Assembly (NCBI RefSeq): GCF_037042905.1
Contig: NC_087253.1
Coordinates: 10,335,001 to 10,399,000, forward strand
Reading direction: 5' to 3'
Source of the DNA: Lytechinus pictus
Lineage: Eukaryota; Echinodermata; Echinoidea; Temnopleuroida; Toxopneustidae
Length of the DNA stretch: 64,000 bases
Of this stretch, positions 41,201-46,374 are shown in pieces. Both the position numbers and the translations under genes were made by a program. The notes beneath the pieces are model-generated. The model was not told the origin of the DNA, did not search any database, and saw only the letters and a list, made by a program, of their open reading frames with translations. Numbering within the stretch: position 1 is the first letter of the stretch; the number at the start of each line of letters is the position of its first letter.

Positions 41201-42269
41201 AAATGACTATAGATTTTTCAGACATTCCCAAAGGCTCTCAGCATTACGGCAAACTGGTATTGGTTTGGCGGATTTTCGAATATGTGAAATTATTTTTTTT
41301 TCAAATGGCATCTCTATCCGCTTTGTTGGGTGGTCGTTTAAGAGTGGGCGAAGGAGATGGGGGCAACTCATCAGGTGGGGAAAAATTACATGGGGGCTTG
41401 GGGCAATTTGCCTCCAAAATGGTCAAAAGAGCCCTAGAAAATCCCCATTCACTGCAATGCTAAAAGCTTATCAAATGTTGCAGATTTAATAAGGCAGTAG
41501 GATGTGAAAAGCGGCCAACAAAAATAAGTTTTTGTATGCAACTCATGCATAATTCCTTTGAAACTACATCATTACTTTTTAAATAGGAGTCCACTCTTCT
41601 TCTTCTTCTTCCAGTCTGGTACAGTCCGCCACTGGCGTATTATCGTACCTTGTGCTTGTCAAGTGCTGAATGTACGGTGCAAGTAAAAACTTCTACAATG
41701 GACTATGTGAAGCTGAAAAACCAAACTAAAACTTAACGAAGCTTGACACACTGCACCTTCAGCTTGAAGAGCTCCAATGAGGTGCAGTTGACAGTGACAG
41801 GCGGTAATGAATTCCACAGCCTGATAGCGTCTGGGTAAAATGATGTTTGAAGAAATCCTGTCCTTGCATACGGAACCTGGAGTTTATGTGGATTTCCACT
41901 CCACATCTACATGCAACACATTTAATAGGCTTTATCAATGGGTACTTACCAGCTAGGGAAACAATTAATTGCAAATATTTCTAGGGCTACATTTTCACCA
42001 GCCCAAATTGGCTAAACTATGATACAGGGAATACTGAACCGTCTGTGAATTTCAAAGGCTTTTTTTTTTTTTTTCCAGGGCTTTGCAGTCATTTCGGGTG
42101 CCAAATTTGCCTGGGTCCCCATATATGACAATCTCCCTGCACTCACCTTTAACCTCTTTGACCCTTGGACTGGAAGCAAGAGGTCATCATGTGACCTGAG
42201 GTCGGTGAAGATGTGTGAGGACCTGTCGTCTTCCGATGAACGAACACTAGCACACACAGGACTATCCAT
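5155..42269 (-). CDS. HPS5: HPS5 orthologue, BLOC-2 complex subunit (25 coding exons, 2105 aa)
   Basis: HPS5 is the BLOC-2 subunit (with HPS3 and HPS6) that directs endosomal cargo to lysosome-related organelles; mutations in human HPS5 cause Hermansky-Pudlak syndrome. Coding exons, 5' to 3', are 42269-42147, 41000-40890, 38215-38157, 36219-36036, 35252-35122, 34582-34550, 34226-34136, 33671-33589, 32903-32826, 32027-31936, 31035-30609, 28334-26137, 25783-25456, 25069-24722, 24059-23806, 23244-23110, 21791-21668, 20455-20297, 19103-18981, 17801-17590, 16489-15862, 14861-14711, 12370-12282, 11351-11275 and 5234-5155. All introns are GT-AG and every junction keeps the frame; the total is 6318 bp. 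Matches recalled from human HPS5 include [21 protein letters not shown], and the run of propeller and solenoid blocks in the same order. At 2105 residues it is nearly twice the human protein (about 1129). The extra length is mainly exon 12, an insert in exon 21 and a C-terminal RING. The start ATG at 42269 precedes a segment that aligns with the human N-terminus. The 5' UTR is not resolved. The donor of exon 15 (GTAGTG) is weak. Confidence 0.93.
5274..5454. mobile_element. Short MITE-like element
   Basis: The ends GGGTGTGAGTGGTCAC and CTGAACTCTCACACCAC are imperfect inverted repeats. The interior is purine-rich, with several AAGCTGAAA and ATCTGAAAT repeats. No coding capacity. Confidence 0.45.
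6375..6526. repeat. 152-bp near-perfect hairpin
   Basis: The left arm starts GAATGTTCCTTCATTCGTGC and the right arm ends in its complement (CACGAATGAAGGAACATTC). The centre is GTGTAGC, flanked by AACGAG and CGAGTT. It sits between two direct repeats of AAGGATTCATT...GTGATAAAGAT (about 6063 and 6755), so it is probably the core of a foldback element. It lies in HPS5 intron 24. Confidence 0.65.
6630..6708 (-). repeat. tRNA-like SINE head
   Basis: On the minus strand TGGTGGTCTAGTGGTTA (A box) and GGTTCGATTCCCAC (B box) lie at tRNA spacing. The acceptor-stem arms pair poorly and SINE-type sequence flanks the unit, so I call it a tRNA-derived repeat rather than a tRNA gene. Confidence 0.6.
7567..7945. 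repeat. 75-bp tandem repeat, about 4-5 units
   Basis: Units read CTATAGACGGGTTCTTACAC ... CCATGGGAATCGGTTTTAGT ... GGTCACTATAGGCAGGTGGC. Because 75 is divisible by three, the array gives a 120-codon open frame with a 25-residue repeat, which is an artefact of the period. Flanking CCTGTCTATAGCGACC segments are degenerate half-units. Confidence 0.85.
8894..8980. repeat. TTTATTCA microsatellite
   Basis: Tandem TTTATTTATTCATTCA-type repeats, low complexity. Confidence 0.85.
9513..10544 (+). repeat. SINE copy split by a foldback MITE
   Basis: The SINE body (CCTTCAGCAAGAAATTTAT, GCACTCGACCCAGG, GCTAAAGCCAGGG) runs to GATATGCGCTATA at 9696. The tail resumes at 10516 with TAAGGCATGTTGG and ATTATTATTATC. 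The head is missing (5' truncated). Confidence 0.75.
9697..10515. mobile_element. Foldback MITE, TA target site, about 400-bp arms
   Basis: The element starts CAGTGCGTCCCAGAAAAAAC and ends with the exact complement. Both arms match over nearly their whole length. TA flanks each side, the Tc1/mariner-type target. It is inserted in a SINE tail, so it is younger than that SINE. A related end (CAGTGCATCCCCCAAAAG) occurs at about 23375. Confidence 0.85.
11031..11254. repeat. 112-bp tandem duplication beside HPS5 exon 24
   Basis: Two copies start GTAGGTTGGCGCACACTC (11031) and GTAGGTTGGCACACACTC (11143). Each contains CAATCGCATC-type words and ends in TTTGTGAAACC. The second copy ends about 20 bp from the exon 24 donor. 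Confidence 0.8.
11275..12370 (-). CDS. HPS5: HPS5 exons 23-24: C-terminal extension and first half of a RING finger
   Basis: Exon 23 (12370-12282) encodes [11 protein letters not shown] and a helical stretch. Exon 24 (11351-11275) encodes [19 protein letters not shown] and ends in FPCG. It has a clear acceptor (TTTTCTACAG) and a GTAAGT donor. C2056, C2059 and C2079 are the first zinc ligands. The pattern CxxC followed by FPCG is the one seen at the C-termini of Vps11/Vps18/Vps39/Vps41/Vps8-type subunits. Confidence 0.85.
11439..12020. mobile_element. Foldback MITE in HPS5 intron 23
   Basis: The ends are AAGGAAACCAAAACC and the matching GGTTTTTGTTTCCTT, with TA on both sides. The arms align over more than 200 bp, including matching AACAAATGGAG and CTTCAAAATGGCT words on opposite strands. 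No coding capacity. Confidence 0.8.
12458..12718 (-). repeat. tRNA-derived SINE, minus orientation
   Basis: Read on the minus strand it has the A box TCGTGGTCTAGTGGTTCTGA and a degenerate B box, then the GGAAGAAATTTATCCACAC-like and CAACTCAGGTGAGGTAAAT body, and ends in GCGCTACACAAATCC. Located in HPS5 intron 22. Confidence 0.85.
13043..13620. mobile_element. Foldback MITE family B (copy 1)
   Basis: The ends are ATCCACCCCAACAAAAAGTT and the matching ATTTTTCTGGGGTGGACTT. The interior has AATAAGAAAGTTATAAC-like and GCAAATGAGGGAAC words on both arms. Other copies lie at 21881-22464, 44953-45450 and 45773-46080. This copy abuts a family C element. Confidence 0.8.
13621..14208. mobile_element. 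Foldback MITE family C (copy 1)
   Basis: The ends are TAAAGGAGAATGAAAC and the exact complement. A second copy in opposite orientation is at 20472-21060. The 64-codon open frame present in both copies follows from the shared repeat. Confidence 0.85.
14508..14668. mobile_element. Short foldback element
   Basis: The ends GGGCCGTTTCATAAAGTTG and AGAGCTTTATGAAATGGTC are imperfect inverted repeats. It is related to the element at 30379-30548. Confidence 0.5.
14711..23244 (-). CDS. HPS5: HPS5 exons 16-22: alpha-solenoid region
   Basis: The exons are 23244-23110, 21791-21668, 20455-20297, 19103-18981, 17801-17590, 16489-15862 and 14861-14711 (residues about 1514-2024). Collinear matches to human HPS5 include the block around [15 protein letters not shown] (exon 18), [20 protein letters not shown] (exon 20) and [17 protein letters not shown] (exon 21). 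Exon 21 carries an acidic insert of about 130 residues that also holds CxxxC and CxxC pairs (CQPSC and CLNC, 11 residues apart). Exon 22 contains DTYLWSKR, which aligns with the last residues of the human protein as I recall it. The reading frame here continues past that point. Confidence 0.9.
14909..15198. mobile_element. Foldback MITE with GGGCCCCGTCTTACAAAG ends
   Basis: The left end GGGCCCCGTCTTACAAAG is matched by CTTTGTAAGACGGGCCCC at the right end. A single end of the same family occurs at 5530. Located in HPS5 intron 21. Confidence 0.8.
15585..15806. mobile_element. Short element with GGATCCAGGA ends and G/C runs
   Basis: ACGGATCCAGGAGGGG at the left and TCCTGGATCCACCCCTG at the right are inverted. 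Homopolymer C runs in between give four overlapping Pro/Gly-rich open frames that are not genes. Confidence 0.55.
16531..16680. repeat. Palindromic foldback just upstream of HPS5 exon 21
   Basis: ATATATCAGGC at the left is matched by GCCTGATATAT at the right. Internally CCGAGGTTGGTCTGGCAA is matched by TTGCCAGTCCAACCGAGG. It lies about 40 bp from the exon 21 acceptor. Confidence 0.7.
16928..17101. repeat. 84-bp tandem duplication
   Basis: ATAGTTAAAATGTATTTGG occurs at 16928 and 17012, and both copies run through ACCAATCACTATACAGGATT to GAATGAATATAG. Copy 2 has a small insertion. Confidence 0.85.
17905..18555. repeat. Dispersed repeat family E (copy)
   Basis: It shares GCCGAATTTCGGCGCGATCG-like, AAATACATAAGTA and ACGTGACTTTTTACGAGAC words with copies near 3.6, 38.6-39.3, 54.6 and 57.9 kb. 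Copies carry C/G homopolymer runs. No coding capacity. It occupies most of HPS5 intron 19. Confidence 0.55.
18560..18850. repeat. Dispersed repeat with TGACCT-type words
   Basis: It contains CTATGACCTAGGTCATAGGT, GTTTCATGAACTAGGTCCAT and a segment near CCCATTTACTGCAATGG that recurs at about 41.44 kb. Related copies lie at 43085-43510 and 54000-54185. An open frame on the plus strand (18615-18848) comes from the repeat and has no recognised domain. Confidence 0.5.
20472..21060. mobile_element. Foldback MITE family C (copy 2, inverted)
   Basis: It has the same TAAAGGAGAATGAAAC ends as the copy at 13621-14208, in the opposite orientation. Located in HPS5 intron 17. It is directly followed by a SINE. 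Confidence 0.85.
21066..21283 (-). repeat. tRNA-derived SINE, minus orientation, head truncated
   Basis: On the minus strand it shows CCATGGCGTAATTTCC, AGCAAGAAATTTATTCAC, CCAGGTGAGGTGAATGGG and a tail with ATAGAATATTTCTAGA. The tRNA-like head is largely absent. Confidence 0.75.
21294..21598 (+). repeat. SINE copy interrupted by a MITE-B fragment
   Basis: The SINE head (TTGTGGCCCAGTGGATTAG) is cut at about 21330 and resumes at about 21444 (AAGAGGGTCGTAGGTTTGAA). The inserted piece of about 110 bp resembles one arm of family B (AAGAAAGTTATGAAATTT, GACATGCAAATGAGACAGAC). Confidence 0.65.
21881..22464. mobile_element. Foldback MITE family B (copy 2)
   Basis: The ends are AAAGGTCAAGTCCACCCC and AGGGTGGACTTTTCCTTT. 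Located in HPS5 intron 16. Confidence 0.8.
22691..22918 (+). repeat. tRNA-derived SINE, plus orientation
   Basis: GGCGTCGTGGTCTAGTGGTT is the A-box region, but the B box is lost. The body CCTTCAGCAAGAAATTTATC and CAACCCAGGTGAGGTGAAT is intact. It ends in ATATTATTATTACC. Located in HPS5 intron 16. Confidence 0.75.
23806..25783 (-). CDS. HPS5: HPS5 exons 13-15: Ser/Pro-rich linker into helical region
   Basis: Exon 13 (25783-25456) is rich in Ser and Pro, with [18 protein letters not shown] proline-directed sites. Exon 14 (25069-24722) begins with [18 protein letters not shown], which resembles the helical segment of human HPS5 before its acidic stretch, and continues as a Ser/Pro-rich tract. 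Exon 15 (24059-23806) restarts the folded part with [15 protein letters not shown] and [14 protein letters not shown], both collinear with human HPS5. Junction phases are 1, 2, 2 and 1. The exon 15 donor, GTAGTG, is a poor match to consensus. A degenerate partial copy of exon 15 lies just upstream of it. Confidence 0.88.
24148..24245 (-). pseudogene. Decayed partial copy of HPS5 exon 15
   Basis: On the minus strand the acceptor and exon start (TTTTTTGTAG then CAAGCAAATCTC) repeat exon 15 for about 98 bp, through the CAACCCCAGTCTGTAGAACA region on the plus strand. Compared with exon 15 it has one extra base after the CCTAAG codons and an in-frame stop soon after. Inclusion would therefore break the frame. 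Confidence 0.8.
25170..25250 (+). repeat. Degenerate SINE fragment
   Basis: CACTCAACCCGGGTGAGGAA and GGCTTGCTGGGCTAAAGT match the SINE body, without head or tail. Located in HPS5 intron 13. Confidence 0.55.
26137..28334 (-). CDS. HPS5: HPS5 exon 12: 2.2-kb exon encoding an acidic disordered region
   Basis: A single exon of 2198 bp contributes residues about 471-1203. The reading frame stays open for 732 codons. The composition is dominated by Glu, Asp, Ser, Thr and Gly, with no hydrophobic domain core, so it is probably intrinsically disordered. It contains a small internal duplication (DVSGFGL twice in a row near 26.8 kb) and a basic end rich in Lys/Arg ([10 protein letters not shown]). The acceptor is TTTTCTCTTAG and the donor GTGAGT. 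Human HPS5 has a much shorter acidic, serine-rich segment at the equivalent place. Whether the long exon is used in all transcripts cannot be told from the sequence. Confidence 0.88.
28366..28635 (-). repeat. tRNA-derived SINE, minus orientation, full length
   Basis: On the minus strand ATCGTGGTCTAGTGGTTCTG and GGGTTCGAATCCTAGCC are the A and B boxes. The body and a GAGCGCTTTGAGCACC end follow. It sits about 30 bp upstream of the HPS5 exon 12 acceptor. Confidence 0.85.
28690..29075. mobile_element. Inverted-repeat element with tRNA-like centre
   Basis: TTAAGACTACATTGGCGTTG with GATTCGGCAGA on the left is matched by TCGGCTGAATCAATGCCA and ATAGTCTTAA on the right. A minus-strand segment near 28880-28965 has GATTGGTAAAACGG and GGGTCGAGTCTC at A/B-box spacing. 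Confidence 0.55.
29273..29583. mobile_element. Foldback MITE family D (copy 1)
   Basis: The ends relate to GGCCCGTATTCTGAAGTCGG, and the interior shows GTTTAACTTAGACCATGGTC and TTGTATTAAGTTGTACG. Other copies are at 29818-30134 (inverted) and 42537-42847. Confidence 0.7.
29818..30134. mobile_element. Foldback MITE family D (copy 2)
   Basis: GGCCCATATTCTGAAGTTGG at the left and ACTTCAGAATACGGGCC at the right. It is separated from copy 1 by about 230 bp in HPS5 intron 11. Confidence 0.7.
30379..30548. mobile_element. Short foldback element
   Basis: TGGTGTTTCATAAAGCTG at the left is matched by CAGCTTTATGAAACACCA at the right, close to HPS5 exon 11. Confidence 0.75.
30609..42269 (-). CDS. HPS5: HPS5 exons 1-11: N-terminal WD40-type propeller and linker
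   Basis: These exons encode residues 1 to about 470. Propeller strand motifs visible are [12 protein letters not shown] (exon 2), VIAWQLN and [17 protein letters not shown] (exon 4), and TLTRCYLCD (exon 5). Exons 6-7 carry the block ending [10 protein letters not shown], and exon 10 carries [14 protein letters not shown]. Exon 6 is a 33-bp microexon. Exon 11 (31035-30609, 141 full codons) starts the helical part and has a serine-rich stretch with [16 protein letters not shown], matching the position of a similar serine-rich patch in human HPS5. The order of blocks is collinear with the human protein as I recall it. Introns hold SINEs, foldback elements and trinucleotide repeats. Confidence 0.9.
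31433..31889. mobile_element. Foldback MITE in HPS5 intron 10
   Basis: CAATAGACCAGTTCGTAGTT at the left and AACTACGAACTGGCTTATTG at the right are inverted. The right end lies about 45 bp from the exon 10 donor. Confidence 0.7.
33003..33321. repeat. ATC/GAT trinucleotide microsatellite
   Basis: Long imperfect TCATCATCA array with ATTATCAT interruptions in HPS5 intron 8. It yields poly-Met/Ile open frames on both strands that are not genes. Confidence 0.9.
35282..35680. repeat. GAT/ATC trinucleotide microsatellite
   Basis: Imperfect GATGATGAT array in HPS5 intron 4 next to exon 5. The open frames in it (poly-Asp, poly-Met, poly-His) are low complexity. Confidence 0.9.
35847..36112 (-). repeat. 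HPS5: Tandem partial copies of HPS5 exon 4 and its donor
   Basis: The 3' part of exon 4 (CTGGGATGGGGCGGGGC to GATAGCAGTAAG plus donor GTACGT) is followed by two more copies about 100 bp apart. Their donors follow 35934 and about 35849. Exon end 36036 to second exon end 35934 is 102 bp, which is in frame, and the frame stays open between them. The third copy has a stop (GGGTAA) and ends in GTACAT. A run of about 18 C residues on the plus strand (about 35999-36017) lies inside copy 2. Confidence 0.85.
36328..36524. mobile_element. Foldback MITE
   Basis: GGGCAATTCCATAAAATAC and TGTACATCCGA at the left are matched by TCGGATGTACA and TTTTATGGCATTGCCC at the right. Confidence 0.7.
36526..36955. 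mobile_element. MITE with AAGCCTGTTCACGGTT ends
   Basis: AAGCCTGTTCACGGTT at the left and AACCGTGAACTGGCTTAT at the right are inverted. AAAGGTCATTTGAGA occurs near both ends. Confidence 0.65.
37139..37350. repeat. ATTCATCC-type microsatellite
   Basis: Tandem TTTATTCATT then CATCCATCC repeats, low complexity, in HPS5 intron 3. The rest of this intron (37.35-38.15 kb) shows nothing recognisable. Confidence 0.85.
38225..38438 (-). repeat. Second type of tRNA-derived SINE
   Basis: On the minus strand GGAGGCGCGGTAGCTCAGTC (A box) and GACCCGGGTTCGATTCCCAC (B box) form a well-kept tRNA-like head. The body GTGCGCTAGTGCCC and CTTAAGCCGTCGG follows. It starts about 10 bp upstream of the HPS5 exon 3 acceptor. 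Confidence 0.85.
38570..39500. mobile_element. TIR element enclosing repeat family E
   Basis: GGGGGCACTCAACTATATAT at the left and ATATAGTTGAGTGCCCCC at the right are inverted. Inside is a family E copy (CGATGGCGAAAAAATTCGG, AAAAAGTCACGTGAAGC). No transposase frame. Confidence 0.7.
40382..40789. mobile_element. hAT-like MITE full of TTCCCTGAT repeats
   Basis: The left end CAGGGTTCCCAGC and right end GCTGGGAACACTG are inverted, flanked by TCTTAT on both sides. About nine TTCCCTGAT words lie inside. The CAGNGTTCCCA end is of hAT type; the direct repeat I see is only 6 bp instead of 8. Located in HPS5 intron 2. Confidence 0.7.
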
Positions 42270-42536
42270 AGTCAGTTGACTTCAATACACAGTTATGCAG
42301 AAGTAGATGCACTAAATCTAGATAAATTCAAAACAATATTATGAAGAAAAATAGTTATTAAAGAATTATGACTATTAGGCTGTTGCAATGCAAGAAACTT
42401 GGAATTAATTGCAAGTCAATTTTACCGGTAGGCTTGGGAGTAAACATCGATTGATCGAATGGCTTGCCGCCGATTGCTATTCGATTAGTAAAATTCACAC
42501 TGTTTGAATGTTCGGCAGATCCCGGTTAGACACTTG

Positions 42537-42847
42537 GGCCCGTATTCTGAAGTCGGGTTAAACTTTATAGACCGTGGTCTAACTCTGTGCTAAAATTATG
42601 GGAAGCCAAAAGTGTCAACATTTTTATTAAGTTGTATGTTTCTTATGTTTACTGTGCTCTTTCCTGATTCATTGATGGTGAAGAAAATCATTTATTTATA
42701 CTTCCTAGACAATTATGAATGATTTGAGAGCAAAATGAGCTAAAATATGATATCTCTACTGTTAGTGATTTATGTAATTGGCTATCCATACTTAAACCAC
42801 AACCTTAAACATGAGTTTAAGTTAAACCCGACTTCAGAATACGGGCC
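42537..42847. mobile_element. Foldback MITE family D (copy 3)
   Basis: GGCCCGTATTCTGAAGTCGG at the left and ACTTCAGAATACGGGCC at the right, upstream of HPS5 exon 1. Confidence 0.8.
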
Positions 42848-43084
42848 TTGGGATCACTCGAATACTCAAGTAATAACTTAACAAAATGACAAGATAACAA
42901 TGAAAATAATTGTTTTTAAATACTTGATACAGGTTTAAAAATTATGTTATCGAGGTAATTTGTCAACAAGTGGAGCGCCTCTACCAGTCTCACCTGCATT
43001 ACACGATTCAATATAGCAGCAGTGCTGACTTTGAAAACTACTAATTATTCACAAAAAACACCATTCATATAATGATACAATACT

Positions 43085-43510
43085 ATGTTCTTTGACCCGA
43101 AATGGCATTTGACCTTGATCATGTGGCCTAAGACTTGTCAGTGATACTTTATTACCCCTTTGTCCATATTTCATAAACTATGAAAGTTATGGCAGCAATT
43201 TAATAATTACCTCGAACATGGCCAAAGTTCATTGACCTAAAATGACCTTTGACCTTGGTCATGCGACCTGAAACACGCACAGGATGTTCTGTGATACTCG
43301 ATTACTCTTAAGTCCAAGTTTTTTTAACTAGAGAACAATACACTTTCAGAATGGTAATTCAACAAATACCCCCATCATGCCCCAGTTAAAGGTTCAAATG
43401 ATAAAAATTTTGACAGATATTTCAAATGAAAATATTGGTTTAGGAAAGATTTTTCATTAGAACAAGGTCAAAGGTCATTTTAGGTCAATGAATCTCATTT
43501 CATAAGTTTC
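43085..43510. repeat. Dispersed repeat rich in TGACCTTTGACCT words
   Basis: It contains ATGACCTTTGACCTTGGTCA, ACAGGATGTTCTGTGATACT and, in the opposite direction, AAGGTCAAAGGTCATTTTAG. It is related to 18560-18850 and 54000-54185. Confidence 0.6.
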
Positions 43511-43564
43511 TTTTGACATATTTATCATAATTGGACATGTCATCATGGACATGGTCATGAGCAG

Positions 43565-44021
43565 TAGAGGCGCACGGCCAATATTGGAGACTGTCTCCAA
43601 TGTGGGAGATTATCTCCAATATCAGAGACTTTTGTAAAGAATTTGGGTATCCAATTTCAGAGACAGTCTTGAGTTTTGGAGTCCAATTTCCTTTGTTTAC
43701 ATTTGCTGCAAAAGGATTACCTTGGCGGCAAATAAAAATGTGATAAGCAGATTCCTCATGAAAAATTACCCCTTTTGACTATATACTTTCAAAATTCACC
43801 GTCTACCTTTGTTTTGATAAGGATTTTTGTTGTCAATCACACACAAAACAAATGGGCTTCTCACCTTCTGACCTCGGTGAGACAAAATTTTGGGTGGAAA
43901 AAATCATGCTTTTGTTGGTGTTGTTTCTTTTGTCCTTTTGCAAAGCAAGTTTCCAATGTGGGAGATTGTCTACCCTATTTTAGTATTGGAGAGAGTCTCC
44001 CATATTGGCCGTGCGCCTCTA
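43565..44021. mobile_element. Foldback MITE with TAGAGGCGCACGGCCAATAT ends
   Basis: TAGAGGCGCACGGCCAATAT at the left and ATATTGGCCGTGCGCCTCTA at the right. GGAGAGAGTCTCC-like palindromic words repeat near both ends. Confidence 0.85.
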
Positions 44022-44159
44022 GGCTCTACTGATGAGCACTCATCCAATTTGACATGTATGATGTTTTCAAAAGACAAAATGTAATAATAAACTTAAGTCA
44101 TGTTTCATGCAGAAGTTCAAAGTTAAAACTTTGTTTTATTTAAAATTATTGATGTAAAA

Positions 44160-44720
44160 AACCCGCGAGCCTTCACCATGTTGGGTTCAGGATCGATGAT
44201 GTTAATTATTGTGGAGCTCGATCGCTCCTCTCAGGCTCAGCCGGGCGGTCGAGTTACCGTACTTCGCGATGCTCACGCGGGAGCTTCCCGGGGAAATACT
44301 GCGTCCTACCGTAGGCAAAGTATTGGCTCAGTTCGGGCTCGGGCTCAAAGACAAAGTCACCAAAGAACGGGCAGCCTCAAATCGAATCGGAGCCCTCATT
44401 TCAAGAAACTTAACAGTGCAGTGAGAATGCATTCCAAGTATTTACTGATACCGTACTCACATTACATTGACAGCTTCATCTTGTACTGTATTCAATCCCG
44501 TAAACAAGACGAGGTAGTTTTACCACTCGCCGAGTTTGGCCATCCGTCAACATTTACGATCCTAGACGTAACGTAGACCCCACCCCTCTAGCTCTGTCAC
44601 CTGACCCAGACACCACCACCGGGCCGGGACTACCCCCCCCCCCTTCCAGGCCAACAACACCCCCTCCCACCGGTATGACAAATGTTATTTGAGGGGATGT
44701 GGGTGAGGGTTCGTGCATGG
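44160..44720. other. GC-rich patch with overlapping open frames, identity unknown
   Basis: This is the most CpG-rich stretch upstream of HPS5. The plus strand has two overlapping frames: 44209-44424 (71 codons, including PGEILRPTVGKVLAQFG) and 44178-44576 (132 codons, Arg/Ser-rich). I recognise neither. It could be a promoter-proximal first exon of an unseen plus-strand gene, a decayed gene fragment, or the distal HPS5 promoter. No splice donor or polyadenylation signal stands out. Confidence 0.25.
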
Positions 44721-44952
44721 GTGGGCCGTGGGTGTGTCTATACCACTGCCTGCATGTTACTAAGACCATGGACCTCTGTCAGAGTAGTAGGTCCGATTTG
44801 AGACTATGCTGGTATAGGAATGTCATTATTCTTTTTTGGCTGCCGCGCGGGCAGTTTTATAATCACTTTTAAAAATTTAAATCACTTCTAGTCATATCGT
44901 CCTCAATCCATTTTCTCCCTTTCTTCTTCTATCTCCTTTTTCTTTTATCACT

Positions 44953-45450
44953 TAAAGGAAAAATCCACCCAAACCAAAAGTTGATTTGAATAAAAGGAGA
45001 AAAATCCAACAAGCATCTAAAGCTTTCATCAAAATATGTAAATAGAAAGTCATTCGCTCATTATATTTCACCAAATAAAAATAAATGCTATTCCGGATCG
45101 TAATGAAATGAGGGGACTGATATCGTCCCCCGTTTACAATTTCTTTTGTATTCCATTATCACGAAATGTGAAATAAAGTTTTATTTTTTCCTCATTGTCA
45201 TATATAATATTTATTCCTCCCTGTACATGTATGTGGATTACCATTTTTTAAACTTTATGTGGTTCAGTCAAGTTAGTGGTCATTATTGTCAAATGTGTAA
45301 AAACGGAATAATGTAATTCAAACAATAAAAAACAAAAGAAATATATCATAACTTTCTTATTCACATCCGATTTTTGATGAAATTTTCAGTGTGGGCATTG
45401 TTTTTTATTTTTTCTGTTGATTCAAATAAACTTTTTTTCTGAGGGGTGCA
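44953..45450. mobile_element. Foldback MITE family B (copy 3)
   Basis: AAAGGAAAAATCCACCC with AAAAGTTGATTTGAATAAA at the left, and GATTCAAATAAACTTTTT at the right. Confidence 0.75.
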
Positions 45451-45772
45451 GATATTTAAAATTAGTTCAAGACTCAATATAGGATTCGTTTCTACATTTC
45501 ACTTTTTTTATATAGGCCTCATACAGATAACAATGAAATAGAAGTTACAGTACGTCCTAGCTCATAAACAAATGGAAAGTCCCCAATACAAAATATTTAC
45601 AAAATTTAGGAATAAAGAAAGTATTTTCAGTGACTAAGAAAACTAAAGATGTGGATATGAACCTGAGAGCCAAAAGTGTAAAGGCCTATAGCTTCTTGAT
45701 TAAATCAAGGGCATCTCTATGTTTTATAGGACAGTGGTATTACAAAATATCGAAGTGACAAGAACTAATAAT

Positions 45773-46080
45773 AGGTCAAGTCCACCCCAGAAAAATGTTG
45801 ATTTGTATGAAAAGAGAAAAATCCAACAAGCACAATACTGACAATTTCATCAAAATTGAATGTGAAATAAGAAAGTTATAACACTAATGCATATATTTTA
45901 CAAAATAGTTATATTTATGCACAACTCGTGAAAGCTACTGAGAGAGTTGATGACGTTCTTCACTCACTATTCTGTTTTATTGTTTGAATTATACAATGTT
46001 TTTTTTTCAGATTTGGCGATTCGAAAACTTGACTGAACTATAAAATGTTTTTTTTTTAATGTTAATTCCACATGCTCAGC
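45773..46080. mobile_element. MITE family B, truncated (copy 4)
   Basis: AGGTCAAGTCCACCCCAG starts the element. It stops at TTCCACATGCTCAGC, where a GGGGCCGCGGAAC / C-run repeat (46081-46222) takes over. Confidence 0.65.
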
Positions 46081-46374
46081 AGGGGCCGCGGAACGGTTTT
46101 CCGAAAGTGGGGAGGGGGGGCTGAACTATGCTCAAAATCACAATATCATATGGTCACGTTTTTGTACACGGTTTTGGAAAAAGCCCCCCCCCCCCCCCCC
46201 CCCCCCGCTTCAGCGGCCCCTGCTCAAGTAGGAGCAGGGGCGGAATTCTCTCCCAAAAGGTAGGGGGGACACAGGGGCGGATCCAGCCTTCGCTAATACA
46301 CTGTTAATTTGGCTGCGTAAAATCTTACACAACTTGTGTAAATTCTTACACAGCCGCTGCATCATATATGAACC

